Positions 8,896 through 17,928 of a stretch of DNA of 64,000 nt are shown here, piece after piece. The translations under genes were made by a program, and so were the position numbers. The notes beneath the pieces were generated by a model. It was not told the origin of the DNA, ran no database searches, and saw only the letters and a program-made list of their open reading frames with translations. The stretch comes from Bacteroidales bacterium (lineage in GTDB: Bacteria > Bacteroidota > Bacteroidia > Bacteroidales > VadinHA17). Numbering within the stretch: the stretch's first letter is position 1; every line of letters begins with the position of its first letter. The stretch is from the NCBI GenBank assembly GCA_016709865.1, contig JADJLX010000005.1, forward strand, positions 930,001-994,000, written 5' to 3'.

Positions 8896-10350
8896 ATGAA
8901 AAATAGCAATTTGAATATACCCTCCCCCTTCGATCCTGAAGAATTCAGAAAGAACGGACACACATTGGTTGATACTCTGGCTGATTATCTGAAGGATGCC
9001 TTATCAGGAAAAGATATGCCTGTTTTGCCATGGAATGAACCGGATAAACTTGCCAGACTGTTTTCTTTTGATTCAGGAGGTGGTGAAAAAGAACCTTTTG
9101 ATTCATTTATCAGGCGGATTATCAATCATTCAATACATATTCATCATCCTCATTACATTGGCCACCAGGTGACCTCCCCTCTGCCAGCCGCTGTCCTTGC
9201 CCAGTTCTGCACAACACTTCTCAACAACGGTGCCGCGATATATGAAATGGGACCTGTTAATATGGCAATGGAGAGGAATGTAATTGACAGGTTCGGTGCC
9301 ATGATTGGCTATCCGGCAGGGTTTGACGGCATTTTTACACATGGTGGAACGGCAGGCAACCTGACAGCAATGCTGGCAGCCCGGCAGGCAAAAACGGATT
9401 ATAACATCTGGGAGGAAGGTGTGAAAAGCGAATTCAGACCTGGTTATATGATGTCGGAACAATCGCACTACAGCCTTGGCAGGAATGTTAAGATAATGGG
9501 ACTTGGTGAAGAGTCTATTGTTAAAGTTCCGTTCGACTCAGGATACAGAATGAGAACTGATCTCCTTGAAGAGTATAAGAAAAGAGCCGAGGATAAAGGA
9601 ATAAAAATAATATCAGTAGCTGCCAACTCATGCTCTACTGCAACAGGTACATATGACAACCTTAATGCAATCGCCGATTTTTGTGAAAAACATGGGTTGT
9701 GGCTGCATGTTGATGGTGCTCACGGAATGGGAGCTCTTTTTTCAGAAAAATACAGAAACAGGGTGAGTGGAATTGAAAGAGCCGATTCAGTAGTGATCGA
9801 CTTTCATAAGATGTTACTGGTGCCTGCTCTCAATACCCTGGTGATGTTCAGAAACGGGGAAAGATCTTTTGAAACATTTGCTCAGAAAGCCTCTTATCTT
9901 TTTCAGAAATCACAGAATAATGTATGGTACAACAGCGCAACCCGCACAATTGAATGCACAAAAAGTGCTCTTGGCATAATTGCCTACACAGCAATGAAAT
10001 ATTATGGAGAAAGATATTACCAGGAGTATATCGACAGCAGGTATGATCTGGCAGTCGGATTCGCAGCAAAAATAAATGAAGATCCTGAACTGGAGCTGGC
10101 TATAATGCCCGATTGTAATATTGTATGTTTCAGATATGCCCCAGAGGGTGTCAGTGATGATTCCCTTAACAGGATTAATGCTTCAATCAGGGATAAAATA
10201 ATTAAAAACGGGTCATTTTATGTAGTACAGGCTGAGCTTGGCGGAAAGGTCTGGATAAGACTCACAATTATAAATCCGGTTACTTCATACACTGATCTGA
10301 AAGAATTGACTGAATTAATCAAAACTATGGGTGCAGATGAATCTGTTTGA
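8896..10350 (+). CDS. Group II pyridoxal-phosphate decarboxylase
   Basis: The 484-residue protein belongs to the PLP-dependent group II amino-acid decarboxylases (fold type I; aromatic-L-amino-acid, glutamate, cysteine sulfinate and diaminobutyrate enzymes). The PLP lysine is Lys305 in DFHKML. The pocket is otherwise normal: a THGGTAGN loop, HVDGAHG with the PLP-pairing Asp, and the substrate-side HHPHYIGHQ segment. Length is typical. The substrate cannot be assigned confidently; the closest feel is the diaminobutyrate/tyrosine-type subgroup. It stands alone between a palindromic repeat and a 336-bp gap before the sulfur genes. Confidence 0.85.
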   Translation: MKNSNLNIPSPFDPEEFRKNGHTLVDTLADYLKDALSGKDMPVLPWNEPDKLARLFSFDSGGGEKEPFDSFIRRIINHSIHIHHPHYIGHQVTSPLPAAVLAQFCTTLLNNGAAIYEMGPVNMAMERNVIDRFGAMIGYPAGFDGIFTHGGTAGNLTAMLAARQAKTDYNIWEEGVKSEFRPGYMMSEQSHYSLGRNVKIMGLGEESIVKVPFDSGYRMRTDLLEEYKKRAEDKGIKIISVAANSCSTATGTYDNLNAIADFCEKHGLWLHVDGAHGMGALFSEKYRNRVSGIERADSVVIDFHKMLLVPALNTLVMFRNGERSFETFAQKASYLFQKSQNNVWYNSATRTIECTKSALGIIAYTAMKYYGERYYQEYIDSRYDLAVGFAAKINEDPELELAIMPDCNIVCFRYAPEGVSDDSLNRINASIRDKIIKNGSFYVVQAELGGKVWIRLTIINPVTSYTDLKELTELIKTMGADESV

Positions 10351-10613
10351 CAATTTAACGTTCTTTTGTTAAATATTTCACAGATACTGTTACAAGAATA
10401 ACAATAAAAGCGATACTTATTTATTCCGTTAATTCAATCATAAGGGTAATTGTATACAAATAAAATTTTCTGACATATACGCTAAAGTCTTCTGCTGATG
10501 GATGATTTAGCACAACTAAATTTCCTTCTCAGGTTAGCATCTGCGGCTTTTTAATGCAGAAACCAATGCTGAAAACCACTTAAATTACCCCTAATATGGG
10601 GCTATTTGCACAT

Positions 10614-10650
10614 ATGGCGATGTGTATTTATACCAATATGAATATCGCAT
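10614..10650. promoter_or_regulatory. Imperfect inverted repeat upstream of the sulfur operon
   Basis: The 336-bp gap 10351-10686 has no gene that I can support. Within it ATGGCGAT (10614-10621) and ATCGCAT (10644-10650) form an imperfect inverted repeat ending 8 bp before a predicted -33 element, a position suited to a regulator site or leader structure. The rest of the gap is AT-rich; a short CTGC/GCAG pair lies near 10541-10561. I do not recognise a riboswitch. Confidence 0.3.
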
Positions 10651-10657
10651 AATTGCC

Positions 10658-10689
10658 ATTGAATCATCCGGTTCCATTAAATATATTTG
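10658..10689 (+). promoter_or_regulatory. Candidate promoter of the sulfur assimilation operon
   Basis: TATATTTG at 10682-10689 matches TAnnTTTG, and ATTG at 10658-10661 lies 20 nt upstream in the -33 position, the expected Bacteroidota spacing. Transcription would start near 10695, about 19 nt before the DUF2061 ATG at 10714. Confidence 0.55.
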
Positions 10690-10713
10690 ATCAAAACTTA
10701 TAAAGGGGAATTT

Positions 10714-11052
10714 ATGCTCGATGTTTTGATAAACAAGTCGGATGAGAAAGCTGAATCTTCGAAGGCTCTGAGAGTAAGCGACAGAGCAGATAAGCCTATA
10801 AAAAGTCTCATGAAATCTGTCTCATGGCGCATAGTGGGAACTCTTGATACCATGATCATCAGTTACTTTATCACAGGGAAAATTACTCTTGCTCTGTCTA
10901 TCGGAAGTGTTGAGGTTCTTACGAAGACGATACTTTACTACTTCCATGAAAGAATATGGGCGCATATTCATAAAATCAGACTTATCAAATTAATAAAATC
11001 AAACAGGAAAAAATATGAAGTTAAACGATCTGAGGCAGCAGTTGTCAGGTAA
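10714..11052 (+). CDS. DUF2061 membrane protein linked to sulfate assimilation
   Basis: I choose ATG 10714 (112 residues) over the upstream TTG at 10687, because that TTG overlaps the predicted -7 box. The middle matches the DUF2061 family: KSVSWRIVGTLDT, two hydrophobic helices (about 45-60 and 63-80), then an amphipathic YYFHERIW segment and a basic tail. The family is a small integral membrane protein of unknown function, often found next to cysteine/sulfate genes. It overlaps the start of cysH by 38 nt, which implies translational coupling. A role at the membrane for sulfate or sulfite is possible but unproven. Confidence 0.85.
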   Translation: MLDVLINKSDEKAESSKALRVSDRADKPIKSLMKSVSWRIVGTLDTMIISYFITGKITLALSIGSVEVLTKTILYYFHERIWAHIHKIRLIKLIKSNRKKYEVKRSEAAVVR

Positions 11053-11710
11053 ATCTATTGAAGAACGCCTCGAAATAATCGTAAATTCATTTCCGGGAAA
11101 AACAATTTTCACAACAAGTTTCGGAATTGAGGATCAGGTAATTACACAGAAAATATTCACAAATAACCTGCCCATTAAAGTCGCTACACTCGACACTGGC
11201 AGGTTATTCCCCGAGACTTATGAAGTATTCTCCCAGACAGTTATCAGGTATAATAAGAATATCGATGTCTATTTTCCCGATTATCAGGCAGTTGAAACAA
11301 TGGTATCACAAAAGGGACCATTAAGTTTTTATAAGTCTGTTGAAAACAGGAAAGAGTGCTGTACAATCAGAAAGGTGATACCGCTTAACAGAGCCCTTTC
11401 AGGTATGGAGTGCTGGATATCGGGGATAAGGGCAAGCCAGTCTGATAACAGGAGCAATATGAGTGACCTGGAATTTGATGAGGACAAAAAACTATTCAAG
11501 TTTCACCCACTCTTCGACTGGTCATTCGAGGATGTTGAAAAGTATATAAAAGAAAATTATATACCATACAACTCACTGCACGACAAAGGATATCTCAGCA
11601 TAGGCTGCGAACCTTGTACAAGGGCAATTAAACCGGGAGAAGATTTTCGTGCTGGCAGATGGTGGTGGGAAAATGAAGGACCAAAAGAATGCGGGTGTCA
11701 TGTAAAATAA
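11015..11710 (+). CDS. cysH: Adenylyl-sulfate (APS) reductase, assimilatory CysH
   Basis: This enzyme reduces adenylyl sulfate to sulfite plus AMP. The 231-residue PP-loop-type protein carries the paired cysteines C115-C116 (ECCTIRK) and C198-x2-C201 (GCEPCTR), the [4Fe-4S] ligands that mark bacterial APS reductases rather than the Fe-S-free PAPS reductases. The catalytic C-terminal cysteine is C226 in KECGCH. The substrate-binding segment TTSFGIEDQV and the GRWWWE motif are also present. The absence of an APS kinase gene in the cluster supports APS as the substrate. The catalytic tail reads ECGCH instead of the usual ECGLH, adding a second cysteine. Confidence 0.93.
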   Translation: MKLNDLRQQLSGKSIEERLEIIVNSFPGKTIFTTSFGIEDQVITQKIFTNNLPIKVATLDTGRLFPETYEVFSQTVIRYNKNIDVYFPDYQAVETMVSQKGPLSFYKSVENRKECCTIRKVIPLNRALSGMECWISGIRASQSDNRSNMSDLEFDEDKKLFKFHPLFDWSFEDVEKYIKENYIPYNSLHDKGYLSIGCEPCTRAIKPGEDFRAGRWWWENEGPKECGCHVK

Positions 11711-11716
11711 ATCTAA

Positions 11717-12631
11717 ATGAAAAATCATATACAAATCAGCGATGAACATCTGAAGGAACTCGAGAATGAAGCCATTTTCGTTATGAGGGAGGTCGCTGCA
11801 CAATTCGAGAACAAAGTGCTTCTTTTCTCAGGCGGAAAAGACTCGATCGTACTTGTTCATCTGGCAAGGAAAGCTTTCTGGCCTGCAAAAATTCCATTCA
11901 GTCTGATGCATATCGATACAGGTCATAATTTTGAGGAAACATTAAAATTCCGCGATGACCTTGCAGCTGAGTTCGGCGCTGAACTCATTGTTAAGAAAGT
12001 TCAGGATTCCATTGATAATGGCAGAGTTACTGAAGAACAGGGCATAAATGCAAGCCGTAATAAAGCACAATCAGTTACTCTGCTTGATGCTATTGAAGAG
12101 CTTAAAATCGACGTTGCAATTGGCGGAGGCCGTCGTGATGAAGAAAAAGCAAGGGCAAAAGAACGTTTCTTTTCACACAGAAACGAGTTTGGCCAGTGGG
12201 ACCCGAAAAATCAGCGTCCCGAATTATGGAATATCTTCAACGGAAGAAAACATATGGGAGAACACTTCAGGGTGTTCCCTATAAGCAACTGGACAGAACT
12301 TGACGTATGGCAATATATTCTGAATGAGAACATTAAACTTCCTGAACTTTACTACACTCATAAACGCAAGATCTTCGAACGCAACGGGACATATCTTGCC
12401 TGGGCGCCTTTTATGCAGCTCAAACCAAACGAAAAAGTCTTTGAGACAGATGTAAGGTGCCGTACTATCGGTGACATAACCTGTACTGGCGTAACTCTTT
12501 CTAAAGCAGACACTCTTGAAGAGATCATTGCGGAGATAGCTGCCACCAGGGTAACAGAAAGAGGCGGCAGATATGACGATAAAAGGTCGGAGGCTGCTAT
12601 GGAGGATAGGAAGAAGGAAGGGTACTTTTAA
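11717..12631 (+). CDS. cysD: Sulfate adenylyltransferase subunit 2
   Basis: CysD is the catalytic subunit of the heterodimeric ATP sulfurylase; it joins sulfate and ATP to form APS, driven by the CysN GTPase. The 304-residue protein has the PP-loop SGGKDS near 36, the HIDTGHNF segment, the GRRDEEK(A)RAKER motif, the IFNGRK region, and the PISNWTELDVW segment, all standard. It starts 6 nt after cysH and is followed by a 129-bp gap with heptamer repeats before cysN, which is unusual because cysD and cysN are normally tightly packed. Confidence 0.97.
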   Translation: MKNHIQISDEHLKELENEAIFVMREVAAQFENKVLLFSGGKDSIVLVHLARKAFWPAKIPFSLMHIDTGHNFEETLKFRDDLAAEFGAELIVKKVQDSIDNGRVTEEQGINASRNKAQSVTLLDAIEELKIDVAIGGGRRDEEKARAKERFFSHRNEFGQWDPKNQRPELWNIFNGRKHMGEHFRVFPISNWTELDVWQYILNENIKLPELYYTHKRKIFERNGTYLAWAPFMQLKPNEKVFETDVRCRTIGDITCTGVTLSKADTLEEIIAEIAATRVTERGGRYDDKRSEAAMEDRKKEGYF

Positions 12632-12726
12632 AAACGGCAAACGACAAACGACACACGACAAACGGTACAAGCCATTTCAATGTCAAACATTTTTCCATGC
12701 GTCGTTAGTCGTGAGTCGTGCGTCCT
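12632..12726. repeat. Inverted pair of 7-bp-period arrays between cysD and cysN
   Basis: Five heptamers (AAACGGC, AAACGAC, AAACGAC, ACACGAC, AAACGGT) run from 12632 to 12666, starting one base after the cysD stop. Four heptamers in reverse orientation (GCGTCGT, TAGTCGT, GAGTCGT, GCGTCCT) run from 12699 to 12726. Together they form a large imperfect hairpin inside the predicted cysD-cysN transcript. No open frame is visible. Confidence 0.85.
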
Positions 12727-12760
12727 AAGTAATTTTAAATAAATAGTAAGATTTTTGATT

Positions 12761-14029
12761 ATGACAATCAACGGTAAAAGCAAATATAAAAGTCTTCTGA
12801 GGTTTACAACTGCAGGCAGCGTGGATGACGGGAAGAGTACACTCATTGGAAGATTACTCTACGACAGCAAATCGATATTTGAAGATCAGATGGAGCACAT
12901 TGTTGCTTCGGGAAAGAGACTTGGCAGGGAAGAGCTTGATTTGTCGCTGCTAACCGACGGACTAAGGGCTGAACGTGAACAGGGCATAACAATAGATGTA
13001 GCCTACAGATATTTTGCAACACCTGTCAGAAAGTTCATTATTGCCGATACTCCGGGTCACATTCAGTATACACGTAACATGGTAACCGGGGCAAGTACTG
13101 CAGATCTTGCGGTCCTTTTGATTGATGCCAGAAAGGGTGTTCTTGAACAGACTATCAGACATTCATACATTGCCTCTCTGCTTGATATCAGGCACATAAT
13201 TTTCTGTATCAACAAGATGGACATGGTAAACTGGTCAGAGGAAGTTTTTTCCGGCATACAGAAAGAACTATCACATCTTGTCAGAAAACTAAACATCCAC
13301 GACGCACATTATATTCCGATAAGTGCAAAATATGGCGATAATGTTGTTGACAGATCAGAAAACCTTACTTGGTACAAGGGAAAGACTTTTCTCAATCTGA
13401 TAGAAACAATCGAAATAGAAAAAGACAAGAACTCTGATACCCCAAGATTCCCTGTGCAGACTATAATTCGTCCGCATACAGCTGAATTTCATGACTACAG
13501 AGGTTATGCAGGACGTGTTGCAGGCGGAGTATTCAGACCTGGAGATGAAGTAACAGTATTACCATCGATGCATAAATCAAAAATAAAAAGTATTGATGTG
13601 CTCGGGAAAACACTCTCCGAGAGTATTGCCGGCGATTCAATTGCGATTTCACTCGAAGATCAGATCGATATCAGTCGTGGCGACATGCTCGTTTCAAATA
13701 ATGATATACCAGTGATCAGTCAGGATATTAATCTGATGATATGCTGGTTTAATGAGCGTCCGATGAAAGTCGGAGGCAAATACCTCGTACGGATCAACAG
13801 CAACGAGGCCGGATGTATTATTAAATCCGTCAGCTACAGAATGAATATTAATACACTTGAGCAGGATATCGAAAACCGATGTGTCAACATGAACGATATT
13901 GCACAGATTACAATAAGAACTTCAAAACCACTCTTTTTTGACAGTTACCGTAAAAACAATATCACCGGCAGTATGATATTTGTTGATGAAGGAACAAATG
14001 AAACTGTTGCCGCAGGTATGATTGTCTGA
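12761..14029 (+). CDS. cysN: Sulfate adenylyltransferase subunit 1 (GTPase)
   Basis: CysN is the GTPase subunit that powers APS formation by CysD. I place the start at ATG 12761 (422 residues), two codons after an in-frame TTG. Translation-factor GTPase motifs are intact: G1 GSVDDGKST (near 20), G3 DTPGH (near 100), G4 NKMD (near 155) and the ISAKYGDN G5 region, followed by two beta-barrel domains. The length shows there is no fused CysC (APS kinase) domain, in line with APS being reduced directly by CysH. Confidence 0.96.
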   Translation: MTINGKSKYKSLLRFTTAGSVDDGKSTLIGRLLYDSKSIFEDQMEHIVASGKRLGREELDLSLLTDGLRAEREQGITIDVAYRYFATPVRKFIIADTPGHIQYTRNMVTGASTADLAVLLIDARKGVLEQTIRHSYIASLLDIRHIIFCINKMDMVNWSEEVFSGIQKELSHLVRKLNIHDAHYIPISAKYGDNVVDRSENLTWYKGKTFLNLIETIEIEKDKNSDTPRFPVQTIIRPHTAEFHDYRGYAGRVAGGVFRPGDEVTVLPSMHKSKIKSIDVLGKTLSESIAGDSIAISLEDQIDISRGDMLVSNNDIPVISQDINLMICWFNERPMKVGGKYLVRINSNEAGCIIKSVSYRMNINTLEQDIENRCVNMNDIAQITIRTSKPLFFDSYRKNNITGSMIFVDEGTNETVAAGMIV

Positions 14030-14071
14030 ATATTCTTAAGCTTATCTCAGGTTATTGTTAAAAATTGAACA

Positions 14072-14111
14072 ATTAGTGTAATACAAATGTTTAAATTTGT
14101 GTTACACTAAT
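14072..14111. promoter_or_regulatory. 17-bp-arm palindrome over a -7 box, upstream of the metB-like gene
   Basis: The left arm is 14072-14088 and the right arm 14095-14111, with a 6-bp spacer; only one of 17 positions departs from perfect symmetry. The core reads ATTAGTGTAA...TTACACTAAT. TAAATTTG at 14092-14099, inside the palindrome, matches the TAnnTTTG promoter box, and the gene starts 16 nt further on. A repressor bound here would cover the promoter. An mRNA hairpin is the alternative reading, but there is no T tract behind it. Confidence 0.7.
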
Positions 14112-14127
14112 CAATATTATTTAACAG

Positions 14128-15267
14128 ATGAAATTTGAGACTAAAGCTATCTGGATCGGACAGGAAGCTGATGAAGCTACAGGGGCAACAATAGTTCCTA
14201 TCTATCAGACATCAACTTTTACACAGGAGGAGGTAAACAAGCACAAAGGATATGAGTATTCACGGGTTGCAAATCCGACCCGGTCTGCCCTCGATAAGTG
14301 CATTGCAGCACTTGAGGAAGGCAAATATGGACTGACTTTTTCATCCGGACTGGCAGCGGAGCATGCGATATTCACAATACTCCGACCCGGTGATCATGTA
14401 ATTGTTCCTGAAGACATGTACGGGGGGACATACAGATTGATTAAAGAATTTCTGGAACCAATAAACATAACCTTCACATTTACTGATTTTACTGATCTGA
14501 AAGCAATTAAAGCTGCTTTTCAGCCTTCAACAAAAATGGTCTGGATCGAAACACCTACAAACCCTACTCTGAAGATCTTTGATATTAAGGAGATTTCATT
14601 GCTCAGCCATAAGAATAAGGCAATTTCTGTTGTTGACAATACGTTTGCTTCACCATATTTTCAGAAGCCGCTGCTTCTCGGTGCAGATATTGTTGTTCAC
14701 AGTACAACCAAATATATAAACGGTCATTCTGATATCATAGGAGGAGCAGTAATATTGAATAATGAAGAGCTTTACAAAAAGATACTTCTGGCTCAGAAAT
14801 CAATCGGTGCAGTTCCCTCGCCTTTCGATTCCTGGCTTATTCTCAGAGGATTGAAAACGCTTGCAATAAGGATGCAGCAGCATGAGAAGAATGCTTTTGA
14901 GGTGGCAAAGTATCTTGAAAAACACCCTAATGTTGAAAAAGTATTTTTCCCGGGTTTTGAAAGCCATCCCGGTCATGATATAGCGAAGAAGCAGATGTCG
15001 GGCTATGGAGGAGTTGTCTCGTTCAGGATCAAAGGCGGACTTAAGGAAGCCAACGCTTTTTTCAGAAAACTGAAAATATTTCAGCTTGCCGATAGTCTGG
15101 GAGGTGTTGAATCACTGGCGAACTATTCTGCCATGATGACCCACGATTATTTCCCGGCTGAGCTAAGAAAAAAGATAGGGGTCACTGATAACCTGATTCG
15201 TCTTTCTGTCGGGATTGAACATATTGACGACTTACTTGATGACCTTAAAAAAGCACTTAAAGTATAA
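14128..15267 (+). CDS. Cystathionine gamma-synthase/lyase-family PLP enzyme (MetB-like)
   Basis: The 379-residue protein belongs to the Cys/Met metabolism PLP family. The PLP lysine sits in [10 protein letters not shown] (near 198), with [17 protein letters not shown] and the C-terminal SLGGVESL substrate loop all present. Members act as cystathionine gamma-synthase, cystathionine gamma-lyase or O-acetylhomoserine sulfhydrylase, and the family cannot be split by motifs alone. The neighbours cysE, cysK and an acetyl-type metA favour use of O-acetylhomoserine, so MetB/MetY chemistry is most likely. It has its own operator-like palindrome, so this part of the block is probably a separate, methionine- or cysteine-controlled transcript. 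Confidence 0.9.
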   Translation: MKFETKAIWIGQEADEATGATIVPIYQTSTFTQEEVNKHKGYEYSRVANPTRSALDKCIAALEEGKYGLTFSSGLAAEHAIFTILRPGDHVIVPEDMYGGTYRLIKEFLEPINITFTFTDFTDLKAIKAAFQPSTKMVWIETPTNPTLKIFDIKEISLLSHKNKAISVVDNTFASPYFQKPLLLGADIVVHSTTKYINGHSDIIGGAVILNNEELYKKILLAQKSIGAVPSPFDSWLILRGLKTLAIRMQQHEKNAFEVAKYLEKHPNVEKVFFPGFESHPGHDIAKKQMSGYGGVVSFRIKGGLKEANAFFRKLKIFQLADSLGGVESLANYSAMMTHDYFPAELRKKIGVTDNLIRLSVGIEHIDDLLDDLKKALKV

Positions 15268-16036
15268 GAAAGTGAATATACCGGATAAAAAAGGTGTAGA
15301 GATTGCTGTCAAAAAGGTCTTTAAAATATTGTTCCCGAATAATGAAAAACTTACAGGTAACGAGTTAGATCTTTCAGGCAGCTCTGTAAGAGAACAACTT
15401 AATAATGTATTTAATACAGTTACTCCTCAGAACGAAGATCTCACTCAAAACTTTATTGACAGACTTCCTTCAATTAAGAGATTGCTTATCGAAGATGCAC
15501 GTTTCATTCTGGAATCAGATCCTGCAGCTAAAAGTCTGATTGAAGTAATTGCTATATATCCGGGATTCTTCGCAATATACTGTTACCGCATAGCCCATTC
15601 AATTGATCAGCTTTCAGTTCCGCTCCTGCCCAGGATGATAACAGAATATGCCCATAAAACAACGGGCATTGACATTCACCCGGGAGCAACGATTGGAAGC
15701 CCTTTTTCAATCGACCATGGAACCGGCATAGTTATCGGTGAGACGGCAATCATTGGCAACTATGTGAAACTCTACCAGGGAGTTACGCTTGGTGCACTTA
15801 GCGTAGATAAAAGTAAAGCATCGAAGAAGAGGCATCCGACAATTGAAGACAATGTAATTCTGTATGCCGGCTGCACAATACTTGGAGGGACAACCACTGT
15901 TGGCAGAAACAGCATTATAGGAGGCAATGTGTGGCTTACAGAAAGCATTGCTCCCTTCTCAGTTGTTTATCATAAAAGTGAAATAGTTGTGAGGGATCAG
16001 AATAATTACCACGAGCCCCTGAATTTTATAATTTAA
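15239..16036 (+). CDS. cysE: Serine O-acetyltransferase
   Basis: CysE transfers acetyl from acetyl-CoA to serine, making the O-acetylserine used by CysK. The C-terminal half shows the left-handed beta-helix hexapeptide pattern ([30 protein letters not shown]) with the catalytic-type His in DHGTG. The N-terminal helical domain ([18 protein letters not shown]) is longer than in E. coli CysE, as is common in Bacteroidota. The start is uncertain: ATG 15239 overlaps the metB-like gene by 29 nt, while GTG 15272 lies 4 nt after its stop. The extreme C-terminus, which carries cysteine feedback in CysE, is present. Confidence 0.92.
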   Translation: MTLKKHLKYKKVNIPDKKGVEIAVKKVFKILFPNNEKLTGNELDLSGSSVREQLNNVFNTVTPQNEDLTQNFIDRLPSIKRLLIEDARFILESDPAAKSLIEVIAIYPGFFAIYCYRIAHSIDQLSVPLLPRMITEYAHKTTGIDIHPGATIGSPFSIDHGTGIVIGETAIIGNYVKLYQGVTLGALSVDKSKASKKRHPTIEDNVILYAGCTILGGTTTVGRNSIIGGNVWLTESIAPFSVVYHKSEIVVRDQNNYHEPLNFII

Positions 16037-16056
16037 GTCAATAATTAAATATTATC

Positions 16057-16968
16057 ATGAGAGCAAACTCAATTCTTGAGACTATAGGAAATACACCGCA
16101 TTTGAAAATAAACAGGTTGTTTGGAAGTGAACATTCTGTATGGATCAAACTTGAAAAGATAAACCCCGGGGCCAGTATTAAAGACCGTATTGCACTCTCA
16201 ATGATTGATGATGCAGAAAAAAGAGGTATCCTCAAACCAACGAGTGTAATAATTGAACCGACCTCCGGCAACACCGGAATAGGCCTTGCAATAGTTGCAG
16301 CAGTAAAAGGCTACAAACTTATCCTCGTTATGCCTGAATCGATGTCGCTTGAGCGCAGGAAAATAATGAGCTCCTACGGAGCTGAATTTGTACTTACTCC
16401 GAGGGAAAAAGGAATGAAAGGTGCTATAGAAAGAGCCCGTGAACTTGTTAATGAAACACCTGATTCATGGATGCCTATGCAGTTTGATAATCCGGCAAAT
16501 GCCGAAATTCACAGGAAAACCACTGCCCTTGAAATAATAAATGATTTCCCTGACGGTATTGATTATCTGATAACCGGAGTTGGAACGGGCGGACACATAA
16601 CAGGTTGTGCTGAAGCTCTTAAGAAACAGTTCCCGAAACTCAGGGTATTTGCAGTAGAGCCCGAATTATCTCCTGTGCTAAGCGGGGGAGCTCCGGGTCC
16701 TCATCCTATTCAGGGAATCGGAGCCGGATTCGTGCCATCAATACTGAATACAAAAATTCTCGATGGTATTATAAAGGTAAGCAAAGAAGAGGCTTATAAT
16801 TTTGCCAGGAGAGCTGCTAAAGAAGAGGGACTCTTCATCGGAATATCCTCAGGGGCATCGCTTGCAGCAGTAGATCAGAAACTTAAAGAGATACCAAAGG
16901 GATCAACAATACTCACGTTCGCATACGATACAGGAGAGAGATATTTATCCACGGAAGGGCTTTTCTGA
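16057..16968 (+). CDS. cysK: Cysteine synthase (O-acetylserine sulfhydrylase)
   Basis: CysK makes cysteine from O-acetylserine and sulfide. The 303-residue fold type II PLP enzyme has the PLP lysine in GASIKDRIA (near 42), the substrate loop [11 protein letters not shown] (near 69), the GTGGHITG phosphate-binding glycine loop and the GISSGAS motif. Length and motifs fit CysK; CysM is the alternative. It begins 20 nt after cysE, and the two proteins commonly form the cysteine synthase complex. Confidence 0.95.
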   Translation: MRANSILETIGNTPHLKINRLFGSEHSVWIKLEKINPGASIKDRIALSMIDDAEKRGILKPTSVIIEPTSGNTGIGLAIVAAVKGYKLILVMPESMSLERRKIMSSYGAEFVLTPREKGMKGAIERARELVNETPDSWMPMQFDNPANAEIHRKTTALEIINDFPDGIDYLITGVGTGGHITGCAEALKKQFPKLRVFAVEPELSPVLSGGAPGPHPIQGIGAGFVPSILNTKILDGIIKVSKEEAYNFARRAAKEEGLFIGISSGASLAAVDQKLKEIPKGSTILTFAYDTGERYLSTEGLF

Positions 16969-17019
16969 GTTTTTTTTACAGATTTTTAAGTTTAAATTAG
17001 TGCCCTTAAAATAGCATCT

Positions 17020-17928
17020 ATGCCAATTACAATTCCTGATAATCTGCCTGCAATCACAATACTCAAAAATGAGAATATTTTCATAATGGGTGAGCAGCGT
17101 GCTGCACATCAGGATATCAGGCCTCTGCGAATTGCCCTCTGTAATCTTATGCCGCTTAAAATAGTTACGGAGACTGACTTCATAAGAGTTCTCTCAAATA
17201 GTCCGCTTCAGATTGAGCTCGACTTTTTCTATATGGATAAGCACGACTCAAAGAATACATCAAAAGAACATCTTAATATTTTCTATAAGACCTTCGATCA
17301 GATAAAAACGAACCGGTATGATGGGTTAATCATAACAGGGGCTCCTGTGGAAAACCTTGAATTTGAAGAAGTTGATTATTGGGAAGATCTGACAAAAGTG
17401 CTTGACTGGAGTAAAATAAATGTAACAAATACACTTCATATCTGCTGGGGAGCACAGGCCGGACTTTACCATCATTATGGCATAAGAAAATTCCCCTTGC
17501 AACAAAAACTTTTTGGTGTATTTGATCATAATATTTCAGATCACAAAATGCCCCTGTTCAGAGGATTTGATGACACTTTTGCAACTCCGCACTCACGCTA
17601 TACTGAGAACAGAGTTGAAGATATAAGGAATCATTCTGATTTAGTGCTGGCTGCATGGTCGGAAAAAGCAGGAGTTCATGTTGTTATCTCAAAAAACAAC
17701 AGACAGATTTTCGTTACCGGTCATTTTGAGTATAATCTAAATACTCTAAAAGATGAATTTGAACGGGACCGGAAAAAGGGATTAATAATTGATCTTCCTG
17801 AGAATTACTACCCTGAAAACAATCCCGATAACAAACCACTTGTCAAGTGGAGGGCCAATGCCAACCTGTTCTTCCTTAACTGGCTTAACTATTACGTCTA
17901 CCAGGAAACACCATACGACTGGATTTAA
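17020..17928 (+). CDS. metA: Homoserine O-acetyltransferase, MetA family
   Basis: The 302-residue glutamine-amidotransferase-like enzyme activates homoserine for methionine synthesis. The catalytic residues fall exactly at the family numbers: Cys142 in ICWGAQ, His235 and Glu237 in GHFEY. Residue 111 is Glu (GAPVE). In the MetA family Glu111 goes with acetyl-CoA use and Gly111 with succinyl-CoA use, so this is predicted to be an acetyltransferase (metAA) despite homology to E. coli homoserine succinyltransferase. It closes the Cys/Met block. Its last 4 nt overlap the convergent dinB gene. Confidence 0.95.
   Translation: MPITIPDNLPAITILKNENIFIMGEQRAAHQDIRPLRIALCNLMPLKIVTETDFIRVLSNSPLQIELDFFYMDKHDSKNTSKEHLNIFYKTFDQIKTNRYDGLIITGAPVENLEFEEVDYWEDLTKVLDWSKINVTNTLHICWGAQAGLYHHYGIRKFPLQQKLFGVFDHNISDHKMPLFRGFDDTFATPHSRYTENRVEDIRNHSDLVLAAWSEKAGVHVVISKNNRQIFVTGHFEYNLNTLKDEFERDRKKGLIIDLPENYYPENNPDNKPLVKWRANANLFFLNWLNYYVYQETPYDWI

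Noticed and set aside
10351..10686. Possible SAM or other riboswitch ahead of the sulfur genes.
   Set aside because: I could not match any known conserved core (SAM-I, SAM-II, SAM/SAH) to this stretch.
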